A DNA stretch of 64,000 nucleotides from Lachnospiraceae bacterium (GTDB lineage: Bacteria; Bacillota; Clostridia; Lachnospirales; Lachnospiraceae): assembly GCA_017934175.1 (NCBI GenBank), contig JAGBKB010000047.1, positions 1 to 64,000 on the forward strand, written 5' to 3'. Of the stretch, positions 1 through 8,602 are shown piece by piece (position 1 is the stretch's first letter; each line of letters begins with the position of its first letter). Both the position numbers and the translations under genes were made by a program. Under the pieces are notes generated by a model. The model did not search any database. It had not been told where the DNA came from and saw nothing but the letters and a program-made list of their open reading frames with translations.

Positions 1-381
1 AACCCTATATTTTCTATCAAGCCTTTGCTCGTTTTCGTTAAGTATCGGCGTAAACTCGCTTCGCTCAGACAGTACGTCGAATACTAAACTCAAACTTCGC
101 AAAGTTTGAAGAAAATATGGAACTTGCTCCAACTATTTTCTTAAGCAAGGTACAAGCCAGAATTAATTAAAATAACGCTCCTACGATACCCTCTATAGGT
201 TAGGGGGTATCCCCAGTACTAAATGGCATATATTGGAAATTATAGGAGGTACCTATATGGGGTGTAGGTGGCTTCAAAAATAAGCACTTTTAACAAATAT
301 AATCATATTTTTAGCATTTATAAGCAAATAAAAAGAAGCCAATTTGGCTCCTTAATATATCTCATAATGTAAACTAAATCA
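1..381. other. Noncoding stretch with several short dyads
   Basis: No credible gene is visible. Three short dyads can be read: 91-97 with 102-108, 185-191 with 205-211 (GATACCC/GGGTATC), and 241-246 with 252-257. A perfect Shine-Dalgarno (AGGAGGT, 244-250) precedes an eight-codon reading frame at 257-283 that I regard as fortuitous or a remnant. The right end holds the terminator of the ABC transporter genes. The density of dyads could mean a structured RNA or a repeat, but I do not recognise a family. Confidence 0.4.
331..352 (-). terminator. Intrinsic terminator after the amino-acid ABC ATPase gene
   Basis: Read on the minus strand, a GGAGCC/GGCTTC stem with an AAATT loop is followed by a T-rich tract. 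It lies about 30 bases after the ABC ATPase stop codon, so it should end that transcript. Confidence 0.7.
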
Positions 382-1458
382 TTAAATGTTGAATAGGTAT
401 GAAATCTCCAATTTATTTTTATCTTCCTTTTTTTCAATAAAATTATTGTTAATAATTGATGAAGAAAGTTCATCAGTATTTTTATAATCAAAGTTGAAAT
501 TAGAAAGATTCATAAACTTCATATATAATTTATTGTTAAAAATCTGTATTTGACATTTTATATTATCGTTGCTTGATAGATTTTTAAAAATCTCATTTAC
601 TATTACTTCTTCCAGCAATAGATTTACTATATTAACTCTATGTATGTCAAGTTTTCTCTTTGCCACATAAACCATAAATTCGCTTATAAAATAATATAGG
701 TCAAAATCAATTTTGTTAATTTCTTTTTCAAATGATTCTATTTTAGATATGAACTCTTGTGTCTTGATTTTTTTAGGATGTTCAAATATTTCTTCAGGTG
801 TGCCTTCCTCATATACTATTCCTTCATCCATATAAAATACTCTATTTGAAACTTTTTTTGCAAAATTCATCTCATGAGTAACTATCATCATAGTTAAATC
901 TTTAGAGTGCAAATCATTTACAATATTGGCAACTTCATTTACCATCATTGGGTCAAGTGCAGATGTTGGTTCATCAAATAATAAAATCTCTGGCTCCATT
1001 GCCACCGCTCTCATAATAGCAACTCTTTGCTTTTGACCACCAGACAATTCATGTGGGAAGTTATTCATCTTATCTTTCAATGAAAATCTATCAAGTAAAC
1101 TTACTGCCGTATCATAAGCATGCGACTTGGTTTTATGTAATATTTCTATTTGTGACACCATAATATTTTCAAGTACAGTTAAATTATTAAAAAGGTAAAA
1201 TGATTGAAAAATCATCCCTATTTTTTTTCTCACATCAGTTATAGAATAATTTTTATCATATATGTTTTTACCATTGAATATAACTTCACCACTTGTTGCA
1301 TCTTCCAGTCTATTTATGCACCTTAAAAGTGTTGACTTACCTGTCCCACTTGGTCCTATAATTGATATTACATCATTTTTATTAACTATTGCATTTACAT
1401 CTTTTAAAGGTGTAATATTATCATATTCTTTTATTAAATTTTTAATCTCAAGTATCAT
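382..1458 (-). CDS. Polar amino-acid ABC transporter ATP-binding protein with a C-terminal extension
   Basis: This is a cytoplasmic ATPase of the GlnQ/HisP class that energises amino-acid import through the adjacent permease. Walker A (GPSGTGKST), the ABC signature (LSGGQKQR) and Walker B with the following Glu (LLFDEPTSALDP) are all intact. The family is usually about 240 residues. Here some 110 residues follow the ATPase core and resemble no family I know with certainty; a Bergerat-type (HATPase-like) fold is only a guess. I chose the ATG at 1458 because it overlaps the permease stop as ATGA; a TTG at 1470 would add four residues. Substrate is unknown. Confidence 0.88.
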   Translation of the reverse strand: MILEIKNLIKEYDNITPLKDVNAIVNKNDVISIIGPSGTGKSTLLRCINRLEDATSGEVIFNGKNIYDKNYSITDVRKKIGMIFQSFYLFNNLTVLENIMVSQIEILHKTKSHAYDTAVSLLDRFSLKDKMNNFPHELSGGQKQRVAIMRAVAMEPEILLFDEPTSALDPMMVNEVANIVNDLHSKDLTMMIVTHEMNFAKKVSNRVFYMDEGIVYEEGTPEEIFEHPKKIKTQEFISKIESFEKEINKIDFDLYYFISEFMVYVAKRKLDIHRVNIVNLLLEEVIVNEIFKNLSSNDNIKCQIQIFNNKLYMKFMNLSNFNFDYKNTDELSSSIINNNFIEKKEDKNKLEISYLFNI

Positions 1459-2987
1459 CTTTTTTTCCAATCAACTTTCAAAATAAATTTATTTAATAGA
1501 TTAGTTACAATTAATGCAAATAAATAATAAATAATTGCTACTGTAATGAGTGGTATAAATGGTTCAAATGTCCTACTTCTTACAATATCGCTCATTTTTG
1601 TTAAGTCTTGTACTGCTATATAACCTACTATAGCAGTTGATTTTATTAATGATATAATCTCTCCTTTATATACAGGGATTGCAGAAACAAGACTTTGAGG
1701 AAATATAAACCTTAAGAAAGTATGCATATACCCAAAGCCCAATGCATACGCTGCTTCCCACTGCCCAATATCTATACTTCGTATAGCAGTGATTAAAATT
1801 TCCGAAACATATGCAGAGAAATTCAATGTAAATGCCACTATAGCCACATATTCTGCAGGTATAGCATTTGACTTAAAAATAATATAATAAAACAATAATA
1901 GTAAAACTACTATAGGAATTCCTTGCAAAATAGAAACATATGCATCACATATTTTATTTGCAACCTTGCCACCCAGTAGCCTAAAAATGCATATGACAAA
2001 TGAAAGTAATGTTCCTAAAACCATTGAGGCAAATGCCATAAATATAGTAGTTATCAAACCCCTTAAAAATAGTTGATACCTATTTTCTTCTATAAATGTG
2101 ATACGGATTGACTCTTTAATTTTAGTCACTGTATCCGAAATAGTCAGTTTTTTATTATCATTTTTTGCATATAAAAACATTTGACTTGATTTTACTGGGT
2201 CCGAAAAATCTACACTTTTCTTTCGCTCTTCCGTTATTGTATTGCCTCCGCCACCAAGGTCAAATTTTCCTGATTTTATCCCTGGCAACATTCCACTAAA
2301 ATCAACTGCTTTCACATCTAAACCATAATTATATTTTTCACAAAATCTATATACAAGTTCTACATCAAAACCAACAAAAGAGTTGTTATACACATATGTA
2401 TATGGAGGATATGTAGCATCTATAGCATATACAATAATACCATTTTTACTATCTAAACTTTCAAAATCAAATGTTATGATATTGCTATCATCTCCAAACC
2501 ATCTATCTTCTATTATTTTGAATTCTCCATTCTCTTTTATCTTTGCCAAAAACTCATTGAACTTAGGAAGTATAATCTTATTTTTTTCATTTCTTGCAAA
2601 AAATATACCACTTGCTGAATCTCTAAGCGAATCTCCAACAAGCATTAGTGCATTATCTCTTTTTCTATTATAGTCATCTACAGCAAATTTTAATGCCATT
2701 CCATATTTTACATTGCCCACCTCTACAGCATACATAGCATCACTATTTAAATTATAAGTTTTAATCTCTGCATCTTTAAATAAAACATGTGCTAAACTCT
2801 CTGCCGATGACCCTGTCAAAACTGCTATAGTAGATTTTTTTGCATCTTCTACTGATTTAATATTCTTACTATCATCTTTTTTATTATTCAATACTAAATT
2901 AAAAATAATAATTGATATAGAAAGAATAACAATTATCCCTATAATTAAAATATTATTTAATTTATTTTTTTTATATGCCTTTTCCAT
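1455..2987 (-). CDS. ABC transporter permease fused to a permuted substrate-binding domain
   Basis: A membrane protein of 510 residues for polar amino-acid uptake. An N-terminal membrane segment (about 11-31) is followed by two pieces of a family 3 solute-binding protein in reversed order. Residues 46-165 match the second lobe and the closing helix (IAVLTGSSAES, then ENGEFKIIEDRWFG). Residues 182-275 match the first lobe (DATYPPYTYV, TITEERKKSVDFSDP). A HisM/GlnP-type permease domain with its EAA loop fills 305-505. The binding domain thus looks circularly permuted, perhaps from a tandem pair that lost its outer halves. The ATPase gene overlaps its stop by 4 nt. Shine-Dalgarno is weak. Confidence 0.85.
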   Translation of the reverse strand: MEKAYKKNKLNNILIIGIIVILSISIIIFNLVLNNKKDDSKNIKSVEDAKKSTIAVLTGSSAESLAHVLFKDAEIKTYNLNSDAMYAVEVGNVKYGMALKFAVDDYNRKRDNALMLVGDSLRDSASGIFFARNEKNKIILPKFNEFLAKIKENGEFKIIEDRWFGDDSNIITFDFESLDSKNGIIVYAIDATYPPYTYVYNNSFVGFDVELVYRFCEKYNYGLDVKAVDFSGMLPGIKSGKFDLGGGGNTITEERKKSVDFSDPVKSSQMFLYAKNDNKKLTISDTVTKIKESIRITFIEENRYQLFLRGLITTIFMAFASMVLGTLLSFVICIFRLLGGKVANKICDAYVSILQGIPIVVLLLLFYYIIFKSNAIPAEYVAIVAFTLNFSAYVSEILITAIRSIDIGQWEAAYALGFGYMHTFLRFIFPQSLVSAIPVYKGEIISLIKSTAIVGYIAVQDLTKMSDIVRSRTFEPFIPLITVAIIYYLFALIVTNLLNKFILKVDWKKR

Positions 2988-3005
2988 TATAAATTGATTT
3001 TCTTA

Positions 3006-3473
3006 TCATACTTTTGAGTTATTTTGCATTTCATCAATAGCCTCATTTGCAAGTTTATCACATCTCTCATTTTCAACATTGTCTGCATGCCCCTTCACCC
3101 ACACAAAGTTTACTTTATGTATTTTAGTTAAAGGTATAAGTTCTTCCCACAAATCAATGTTTTTTACTTCATCTGACTTTCCTCTTCTAAAATCATTTTT
3201 TAACCAATTATCAACCCAATTTTCATTAAATGCTTTTACAAGATATTGTGAATCTGATGTAAGTGTTACTTCACAAGGTGTTTTCAATTCTTTTAATGCA
3301 ACTATTACTGACATAACTTCCATTCTATTGTTAGTAGTTGACTCAAAAGCCTTTTTTATTTCTTTTCTATGGACTTTTCCGTTTTTATCCTCATATATTA
3401 AAACTATCCCATAACCACCCGGTCCTGGATTTCCTTTTGATGCGCCATCAGTCCATATATCAACATGCTTCAT
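3006..3473 (-). CDS. rnhA: Ribonuclease HI
   Basis: Cleaves the RNA strand of RNA-DNA hybrids in the cytoplasm. The 155-residue length is typical. The acidic catalytic set is visible: Asp in the opening WTDGASKGNPGPGGYG, Glu in NNRMEVMSV, Asp in LTSDSQYLVKA, and the late Asp in WVKGHADNVENERCD, which also carries the loop His. One base separates it from the cytidine deaminase gene upstream, so the two are almost certainly co-transcribed. Confidence 0.95.
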   Translation of the reverse strand: MKHVDIWTDGASKGNPGPGGYGIVLIYEDKNGKVHRKEIKKAFESTTNNRMEVMSVIVALKELKTPCEVTLTSDSQYLVKAFNENWVDNWLKNDFRRGKSDEVKNIDLWEELIPLTKIHKVNFVWVKGHADNVENERCDKLANEAIDEMQNNSKV

Positions 3474-3474
3474 G

Positions 3475-3906
3475 CTATTTGTTACCTTTTAGTTTAAATC
3501 TATCAGGAAGTATATCATTCATAGTGAACTCTTTGCTATCTAATAACTCTCCATTACTTTTTATTTTAGTCATTATTATTTTAAAATCATCTTCACAAAA
3601 CTCTGACATAAACTGTCTACACACGCCACACGGAGAACCCATTTCATATACATCAGCATTTTCAGGTCCTGTCACTATAGCAATCGCTTCAAAATCTCTT
3701 TCACCATTTTTTATAGCCTCAACAAATGCCACTCTTTCTGCACAAATAGTTGGGCTAAATGCTCCATTTTCAATATTACACCCGATATAGATTTTACCAT
3801 TTTTACAAAGCAGTGCTGCTCCAACTTTATAATTGCTGTAAGGTGCATATGCCTTTTTTCTTGTTTCAAATGCATCTGAAATTAAATCTAAATACTTCTT
3901 TTCCAT
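3475..3906 (-). CDS. cdd: Cytidine deaminase
   Basis: Converts cytidine and deoxycytidine to the uridine forms, using a zinc-activated water. The protein is 143 residues, the size of the tetrameric bacterial enzyme. The zinc ligand and catalytic Glu motif is CAERVAF and the second zinc motif is PCGVCRQ. Uridine phosphorylase and a uridine kinase-like gene about 11-14 kb away on the same strand would handle its product. It lies between an RNR activase gene and rnhA with spacings of 8 nt and 1 nt. Confidence 0.95.
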   Translation of the reverse strand: MEKKYLDLISDAFETRKKAYAPYSNYKVGAALLCKNGKIYIGCNIENGAFSPTICAERVAFVEAIKNGERDFEAIAIVTGPENADVYEMGSPCGVCRQFMSEFCEDDFKIIMTKIKSNGELLDSKEFTMNDILPDRFKLKGNK

Positions 3907-3914
3907 AATACCTT

Positions 3915-4622
3915 TTAATCAACTCCTCTTATCTCTACTAATTCTACACTATCTTTAACTATATTTGCAAATTTTTCAAGTTCATCCCTTAAAAATGGCT
4001 TGAAAGGTAGGTCTTCCATATCAGGTCCAGCCTTATAATCTTGTAAAAAATATTTTTTTGCACCTTTAATCATATCTTTTATTTCATAGAAGTCATTTTC
4101 ATTGTGTAAGCCTTTGACACAAGTAGTTCGAAACTCATAATCACTTGCACGCTCCATAAGAAGTGCTATTGATTTTTCTACCTTAGTTTTTATAACACTT
4201 AAATCTTCATTTTTTAATCCTGCAACTTTCATATAATTAGTCCATCCAGATTTTATATCCATAGCAAACATATCAACAAGTTTATCATCAATCAATTTTT
4301 CTATCATATCAGGGAAGAACCCATTAGTGTCAAGTTTTATAGGATATCCAAGTTCTTTAATAAGTTTAAGCAAATCTCCTATATCTCTATTTAATAGTGG
4401 CTCGCCACCAGTAATAGCAACACCATTTAATTTGCCAACTCTTTCTTTCAAAAAATCTAATATCTGTGTAATAGAAAACTCTGGATACTTCTCTGGATGT
4501 TCAACAAGTTCCATATTGTGGCAAAATGGACACCTTAAGTTACAATTTCCAAAGAAAATTGTACAAGCGATATGTTCAGGGTAATCAAGTAGAGTTGTCT
4601 TTTGTAGTCCTCTAATAATCAT
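3915..4622 (-). CDS. Anaerobic ribonucleoside-triphosphate reductase activating protein (NrdG-like radical SAM)
   Basis: A radical SAM protein of 235 residues. The CNLRCPFC triplet (C-x3-C-x2-C) binds the 4Fe-4S cluster, followed by the SAM-contacting GGEPLL motif. The opening GLQKTTLLDYPEHIA is typical of the longer NrdG-type activases (TIGR02495-like) that install the glycyl radical on class III ribonucleotide reductase. No nrdD partner is visible nearby, so the role comes from family resemblance. Its start codon overlaps the addA stop as ATGA. Confidence 0.87.
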   Translation of the reverse strand: MIIRGLQKTTLLDYPEHIACTIFFGNCNLRCPFCHNMELVEHPEKYPEFSITQILDFLKERVGKLNGVAITGGEPLLNRDIGDLLKLIKELGYPIKLDTNGFFPDMIEKLIDDKLVDMFAMDIKSGWTNYMKVAGLKNEDLSVIKTKVEKSIALLMERASDYEFRTTCVKGLHNENDFYEIKDMIKGAKKYFLQDYKAGPDMEDLPFKPFLRDELEKFANIVKDSVELVEIRGVD

Positions 4623-7600
4623 ACTTTATCCTTCATAATTTCAATTTCTTTATTAAGTGTAAATGAATAAATATATCTTTTTTTAACTATCAATCCTGTT
4701 AATTCAGATAATACTTTGCCATAAATTTCTAACTGCACTTGATAATTATCAACTAACTCATTTTCACTTACTCTCCCATTTTTTATACCATCAGTTTTCC
4801 AATCAATTACTACTATTTCATCATTATCATTTATGTAAAATGCATCTATTATTCCTTGAATTACAATATTCTTTTCATCAAAATAATTAGTTTTATTTTT
4901 GTCATTATCGCTTATATCTATATTAGGCAATTTCTCAATACCATATTTTGAAAGATACTTATTGATATCATTTTGACTTACTAATTGCATGAATTTATAT
5001 TCACGATATAGTTTGTTATTTTTATATGCCTTTATAATATCTTTAGCAAAGTCTGATTTTAAAAATGTGTTAAACTTCTCTTTTAATTCTTCTTTTCTAT
5101 TAATTGTAGTCCCTTTTAAATCTTTTTCATCATCAAACGAAAGTTTTACATATCTTTCATTGTTTTCATCAACATTTTCAAAATTGTAAAACTCCATAAA
5201 TGAGTGATAAATATTACCTATATTTGTAGAGTCCTTTCTTTCTTTGTCATCTTCTTCATCCACTTTTTTAGGATTTATAGTAGGTTTTCTCTTATTTCTA
5301 TTGATTAATTTAGAGTCATAATGTTCTTTTTTAATTTCAGAAACTGAAAATTTAGGCTTAATTATCTCCTTCAAACATTCGAATTCATACTTTTCACTAA
5401 TATTATTATTTAATACATTATAATCAAGATTTGCAATTAACTCATTAATCTCATTAGGATTCTCACTACTTACTTTATCATAGTCATTATCTTCTACATC
5501 TTTAAGAACATCTTTTAATGTTAATTTTGTTGTCATATTATCTTCTTGTTTATTGACTGTTATAATATTATTATATATTGTACAACATTTTGTATCTTTT
5601 GTCATTGAAGAAAGTATTAAATCAATATAAGTTTTTAATTTACTTACATCTAACTTTTCTTCTGCTTTTTTATTATTGTCATCACATTTATCATTTGATA
5701 AGTCTTCATTAGGTGATATATCATTATCTTTTAGAACTTCAAAATCAACAACATTGTGGTTATATTTATCAACATATGTTTCATATGCTTTTTTAAAACT
5801 TAACCCATTATTTCCACGATTAACGGCAGCAGTAATAAATAATCTTTTCTTTGCTCTTGTAATCGCTACATATAACATTCGCATTTCTTCACGCATATTA
5901 TCATATAATTTATCTTTTGCTATTTTTGCTTTGACAAGACTTTGTATACAATATTTTTCTTTTAAATTAAAATCATCAAGTGCAATTCCATAATTTACAT
6001 CTGTCTGTAAAAGATTTGAATCCCAAGAATCTCTGCTATTATATGTTGAACCACATCCACTTACAAACACATAGTTAAACTCAAGCCCTTTAGACTGGTG
6101 TATAGACATAATTCTTACAACATTATCATTCTCATCACATATTTGTGCCAACCCTTGGTCATCTTTTAATTCTTTTATTTTTTCTATATAACGCAGAAAA
6201 TTAAATAGTCCTACAAAAGAGGAATTTTCATATCTATTTGCCAATTCATATAGTTCATCAAGATTTGCTGTTCTCATTATGCCATCATTCATAGATAGCA
6301 TAATATTTTTTACATCTAATTCATCATATATTTTTTCAATCAATTCGCTTATACTAAAATACCTTGCACAATTTCTTAAATCATTAAACTTTTCAATAAA
6401 ACTTGAGAGTTTTTTAGATAACTCTTTAAAATCAATTATATCTTCATAATCTTTTTTTAAATCAACATATAGTTTTATTTTATCTTTCAATTTGTCGTCA
6501 ATATCTTTATCTGCTTCCTTTTCAACATTATCTGAGTATATGTACTTTAAACATAAATTAGAGAACTTTACTGAACTTATAAAACTATTCCCCATATCTT
6601 GATTTAATGCAGCAAGTTTTATAAAAGTCATTTCATTATTAGACAAACCAAATATATTCGATGAAAGCACATTGGCAACAGGTATATCTTGCTGTTCATT
6701 ATCTATGACATTTAATATATCAATCATTAGTCTTATTTCCATTCTGCCAAAGAACCCTTTTTTCATTTGTGCATAGACTGGAATATTATGCTTCTTAAAT
6801 GCATCTAAATAAATATCTGCCCTACTATAAAACGACCTAAATAAAACAACTATGTCTTTATATTGTGCACCTTCTTCTTTAACTAATCTCTCAATTTTTG
6901 AAGCAATGAACTCTGCTTCAACTTCATTTGCTGTTATTTGCTTTTTTTCTTCTAATGAATTGCTATCACTATTACTTATGTTTGAATTAGGGCTTTCCTT
7001 TAATTTATTCTCATATTCATTTGTTATTTTTTCTAACTCAATTTTATCATTCTTTATTTCAACATTTATATTATTTTTTTCTTCTTCAAAATCTTTAAGT
7101 CTTTTTTCTTGCCCCAATTTTCCTTTTTCAGTTTTTGGGACTTTCTCATTCTCTTTTTGAATATTTTTATCTATTGTGTCTATTTTCTTTATATTTTTAT
7201 TGATTTTACTCTCTAATTTTGCTTTTTTATCTTCTATACTTTTTAACTCATTATTAAAATCTGTTATTTTTTTAGTTTCATTATAGAAATCTTTTTCACA
7301 AACAACATGTACTTCAACATTTTTATTGTCTTCGCTACTTTCAGCACTATTTTCTAATTTAACTATTTTGCCCTCATTATCTACATCCCAATTCTTATAA
7401 ATCATCATTCCATCATTTTTATAGTCAATTCCAGCAAAATCATTTGTCATAATTTTCCCAAATACAGTGTTAGTAAACTCAATAATCTTTTCTGAACTTC
7501 TAAAGTTTTTGTTCATACTTATAAGATTATACTTACTATTTTCTTTTTTTTCATAATAATCATTTGTTTTGTTTAAAAATAACTTTGGTTCAGCATTTCT

Positions 7601-8584
7601 AAATCTATAAATACTTTGTTTTACATCTCCCACCATAAACAAATTGTGGTCATTTGCTATTTTCGACAATATCTCTTCCTGTATGATACTTGTATCTTGA
7701 TATTCATCCACAAAAATATACTTATAAGTACTTCTAAACTCATTAATTAATTCATCACCACCGCATTTTAATATTTCATATGAAAGTAATGCATAATCAC
7801 TTATTGCATAGACATTTCTACTTACTTTTTCATTTATTATTCTCTTATAATACTCTTTAATTAAATCATAAAATAAACCTTCAAAATTAACAGTGTCGTT
7901 ATTTGTAGTCTCTAACATTTTATCTGTTTCATCCTCAATCATTGAAGACATCTTATTTCTATTGTTTTTCCATTTATCAATCTTTTCAATAGCATCAGGA
8001 ATTGTATTCAAAAACATAAATGCTTTATTAAAAAGTTTTTCTTTTATATCGCCATCTATATTTTTTTTGAGGTAGGCATTTAAAAAGTCACCATATATTT
8101 CTTTGTTTGAATAAACTATTTCTTCAAGCATTTTGTCTAATACATCATCATATAGTATTGATAACTCTTTCTCATCTGCTATTCTATATCCCGGGTCAAA
8201 GTTTCTATATAAACTATCACTTTTATTTAATACAGTATAATATTTATCAACTATATTCTTACAGAAAGAATCTATTGTAGTAATATTTGCATTTTGTATG
8301 GTAGCACTTGCCATAATAAGTTTTTCATTTTTAGGATTTTCTTTAAGTTTCTCATCAATACTTGATTTAATTCTACTTTTCATTTCTTGTGTTGCTTTTA
8401 CGGTAAATGTCATAACTAAAATATCGCTTAATTTTATATCTTCATTCTCTATAATTCTTATTATTTTTTCAGTCAAAACACGAGTCTTTCCAGACCCTGC
8501 AGCCGCTGATATAAGCATATGCTTATCTTTACTATTATCAGTTAAAATTCTTTCTTGTTCTTTTGTTGGTTGCCACATTGTCAT
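4619..8584 (-). CDS. addA: ATP-dependent helicase/nuclease subunit A
   Basis: The UvrD-like helicase plus RecB-type nuclease subunit of AddAB, which resects double-strand breaks for RecA loading. Helicase motifs in order: AAAGSGKT (motif I), VDEYQDT (II), VGDVKQSIYRFR (III), IHQSKGLEF (V), LYVAITRAKKR (VI). The C-terminal nuclease motif is VIDWKTD followed by YQVQLEIYG. At 1321 residues it is on the long side. Residues about 431-546 form a Lys/Glu-rich coiled-coil-like insertion where the family normally has a short linker. The ATG at 8584 has a good AGAGG site. addB ends 18 nt upstream. Confidence 0.96.
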   Translation of the reverse strand: MTMWQPTKEQERILTDNSKDKHMLISAAAGSGKTRVLTEKIIRIIENEDIKLSDILVMTFTVKATQEMKSRIKSSIDEKLKENPKNEKLIMASATIQNANITTIDSFCKNIVDKYYTVLNKSDSLYRNFDPGYRIADEKELSILYDDVLDKMLEEIVYSNKEIYGDFLNAYLKKNIDGDIKEKLFNKAFMFLNTIPDAIEKIDKWKNNRNKMSSMIEDETDKMLETTNNDTVNFEGLFYDLIKEYYKRIINEKVSRNVYAISDYALLSYEILKCGGDELINEFRSTYKYIFVDEYQDTSIIQEEILSKIANDHNLFMVGDVKQSIYRFRNAEPKLFLNKTNDYYEKKENSKYNLISMNKNFRSSEKIIEFTNTVFGKIMTNDFAGIDYKNDGMMIYKNWDVDNEGKIVKLENSAESSEDNKNVEVHVVCEKDFYNETKKITDFNNELKSIEDKKAKLESKINKNIKKIDTIDKNIQKENEKVPKTEKGKLGQEKRLKDFEEEKNNINVEIKNDKIELEKITNEYENKLKESPNSNISNSDSNSLEEKKQITANEVEAEFIASKIERLVKEEGAQYKDIVVLFRSFYSRADIYLDAFKKHNIPVYAQMKKGFFGRMEIRLMIDILNVIDNEQQDIPVANVLSSNIFGLSNNEMTFIKLAALNQDMGNSFISSVKFSNLCLKYIYSDNVEKEADKDIDDKLKDKIKLYVDLKKDYEDIIDFKELSKKLSSFIEKFNDLRNCARYFSISELIEKIYDELDVKNIMLSMNDGIMRTANLDELYELANRYENSSFVGLFNFLRYIEKIKELKDDQGLAQICDENDNVVRIMSIHQSKGLEFNYVFVSGCGSTYNSRDSWDSNLLQTDVNYGIALDDFNLKEKYCIQSLVKAKIAKDKLYDNMREEMRMLYVAITRAKKRLFITAAVNRGNNGLSFKKAYETYVDKYNHNVVDFEVLKDNDISPNEDLSNDKCDDNNKKAEEKLDVSKLKTYIDLILSSMTKDTKCCTIYNNIITVNKQEDNMTTKLTLKDVLKDVEDNDYDKVSSENPNEINELIANLDYNVLNNNISEKYEFECLKEIIKPKFSVSEIKKEHYDSKLINRNKRKPTINPKKVDEEDDKERKDSTNIGNIYHSFMEFYNFENVDENNERYVKLSFDDEKDLKGTTINRKEELKEKFNTFLKSDFAKDIIKAYKNNKLYREYKFMQLVSQNDINKYLSKYGIEKLPNIDISDNDKNKTNYFDEKNIVIQGIIDAFYINDNDEIVVIDWKTDGIKNGRVSENELVDNYQVQLEIYGKVLSELTGLIVKKRYIYSFTLNKEIEIMKDKV

Positions 8585-8602
8585 ACAATTACCTCTTTAA
8601 AT

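Noticed and set aside
257..283. Eight-codon plus-strand frame with a perfect Shine-Dalgarno
   Set aside because: Too short, no promoter or terminator seen and no recognisable sequence; the ribosome-site-like bases belong to a dyad.
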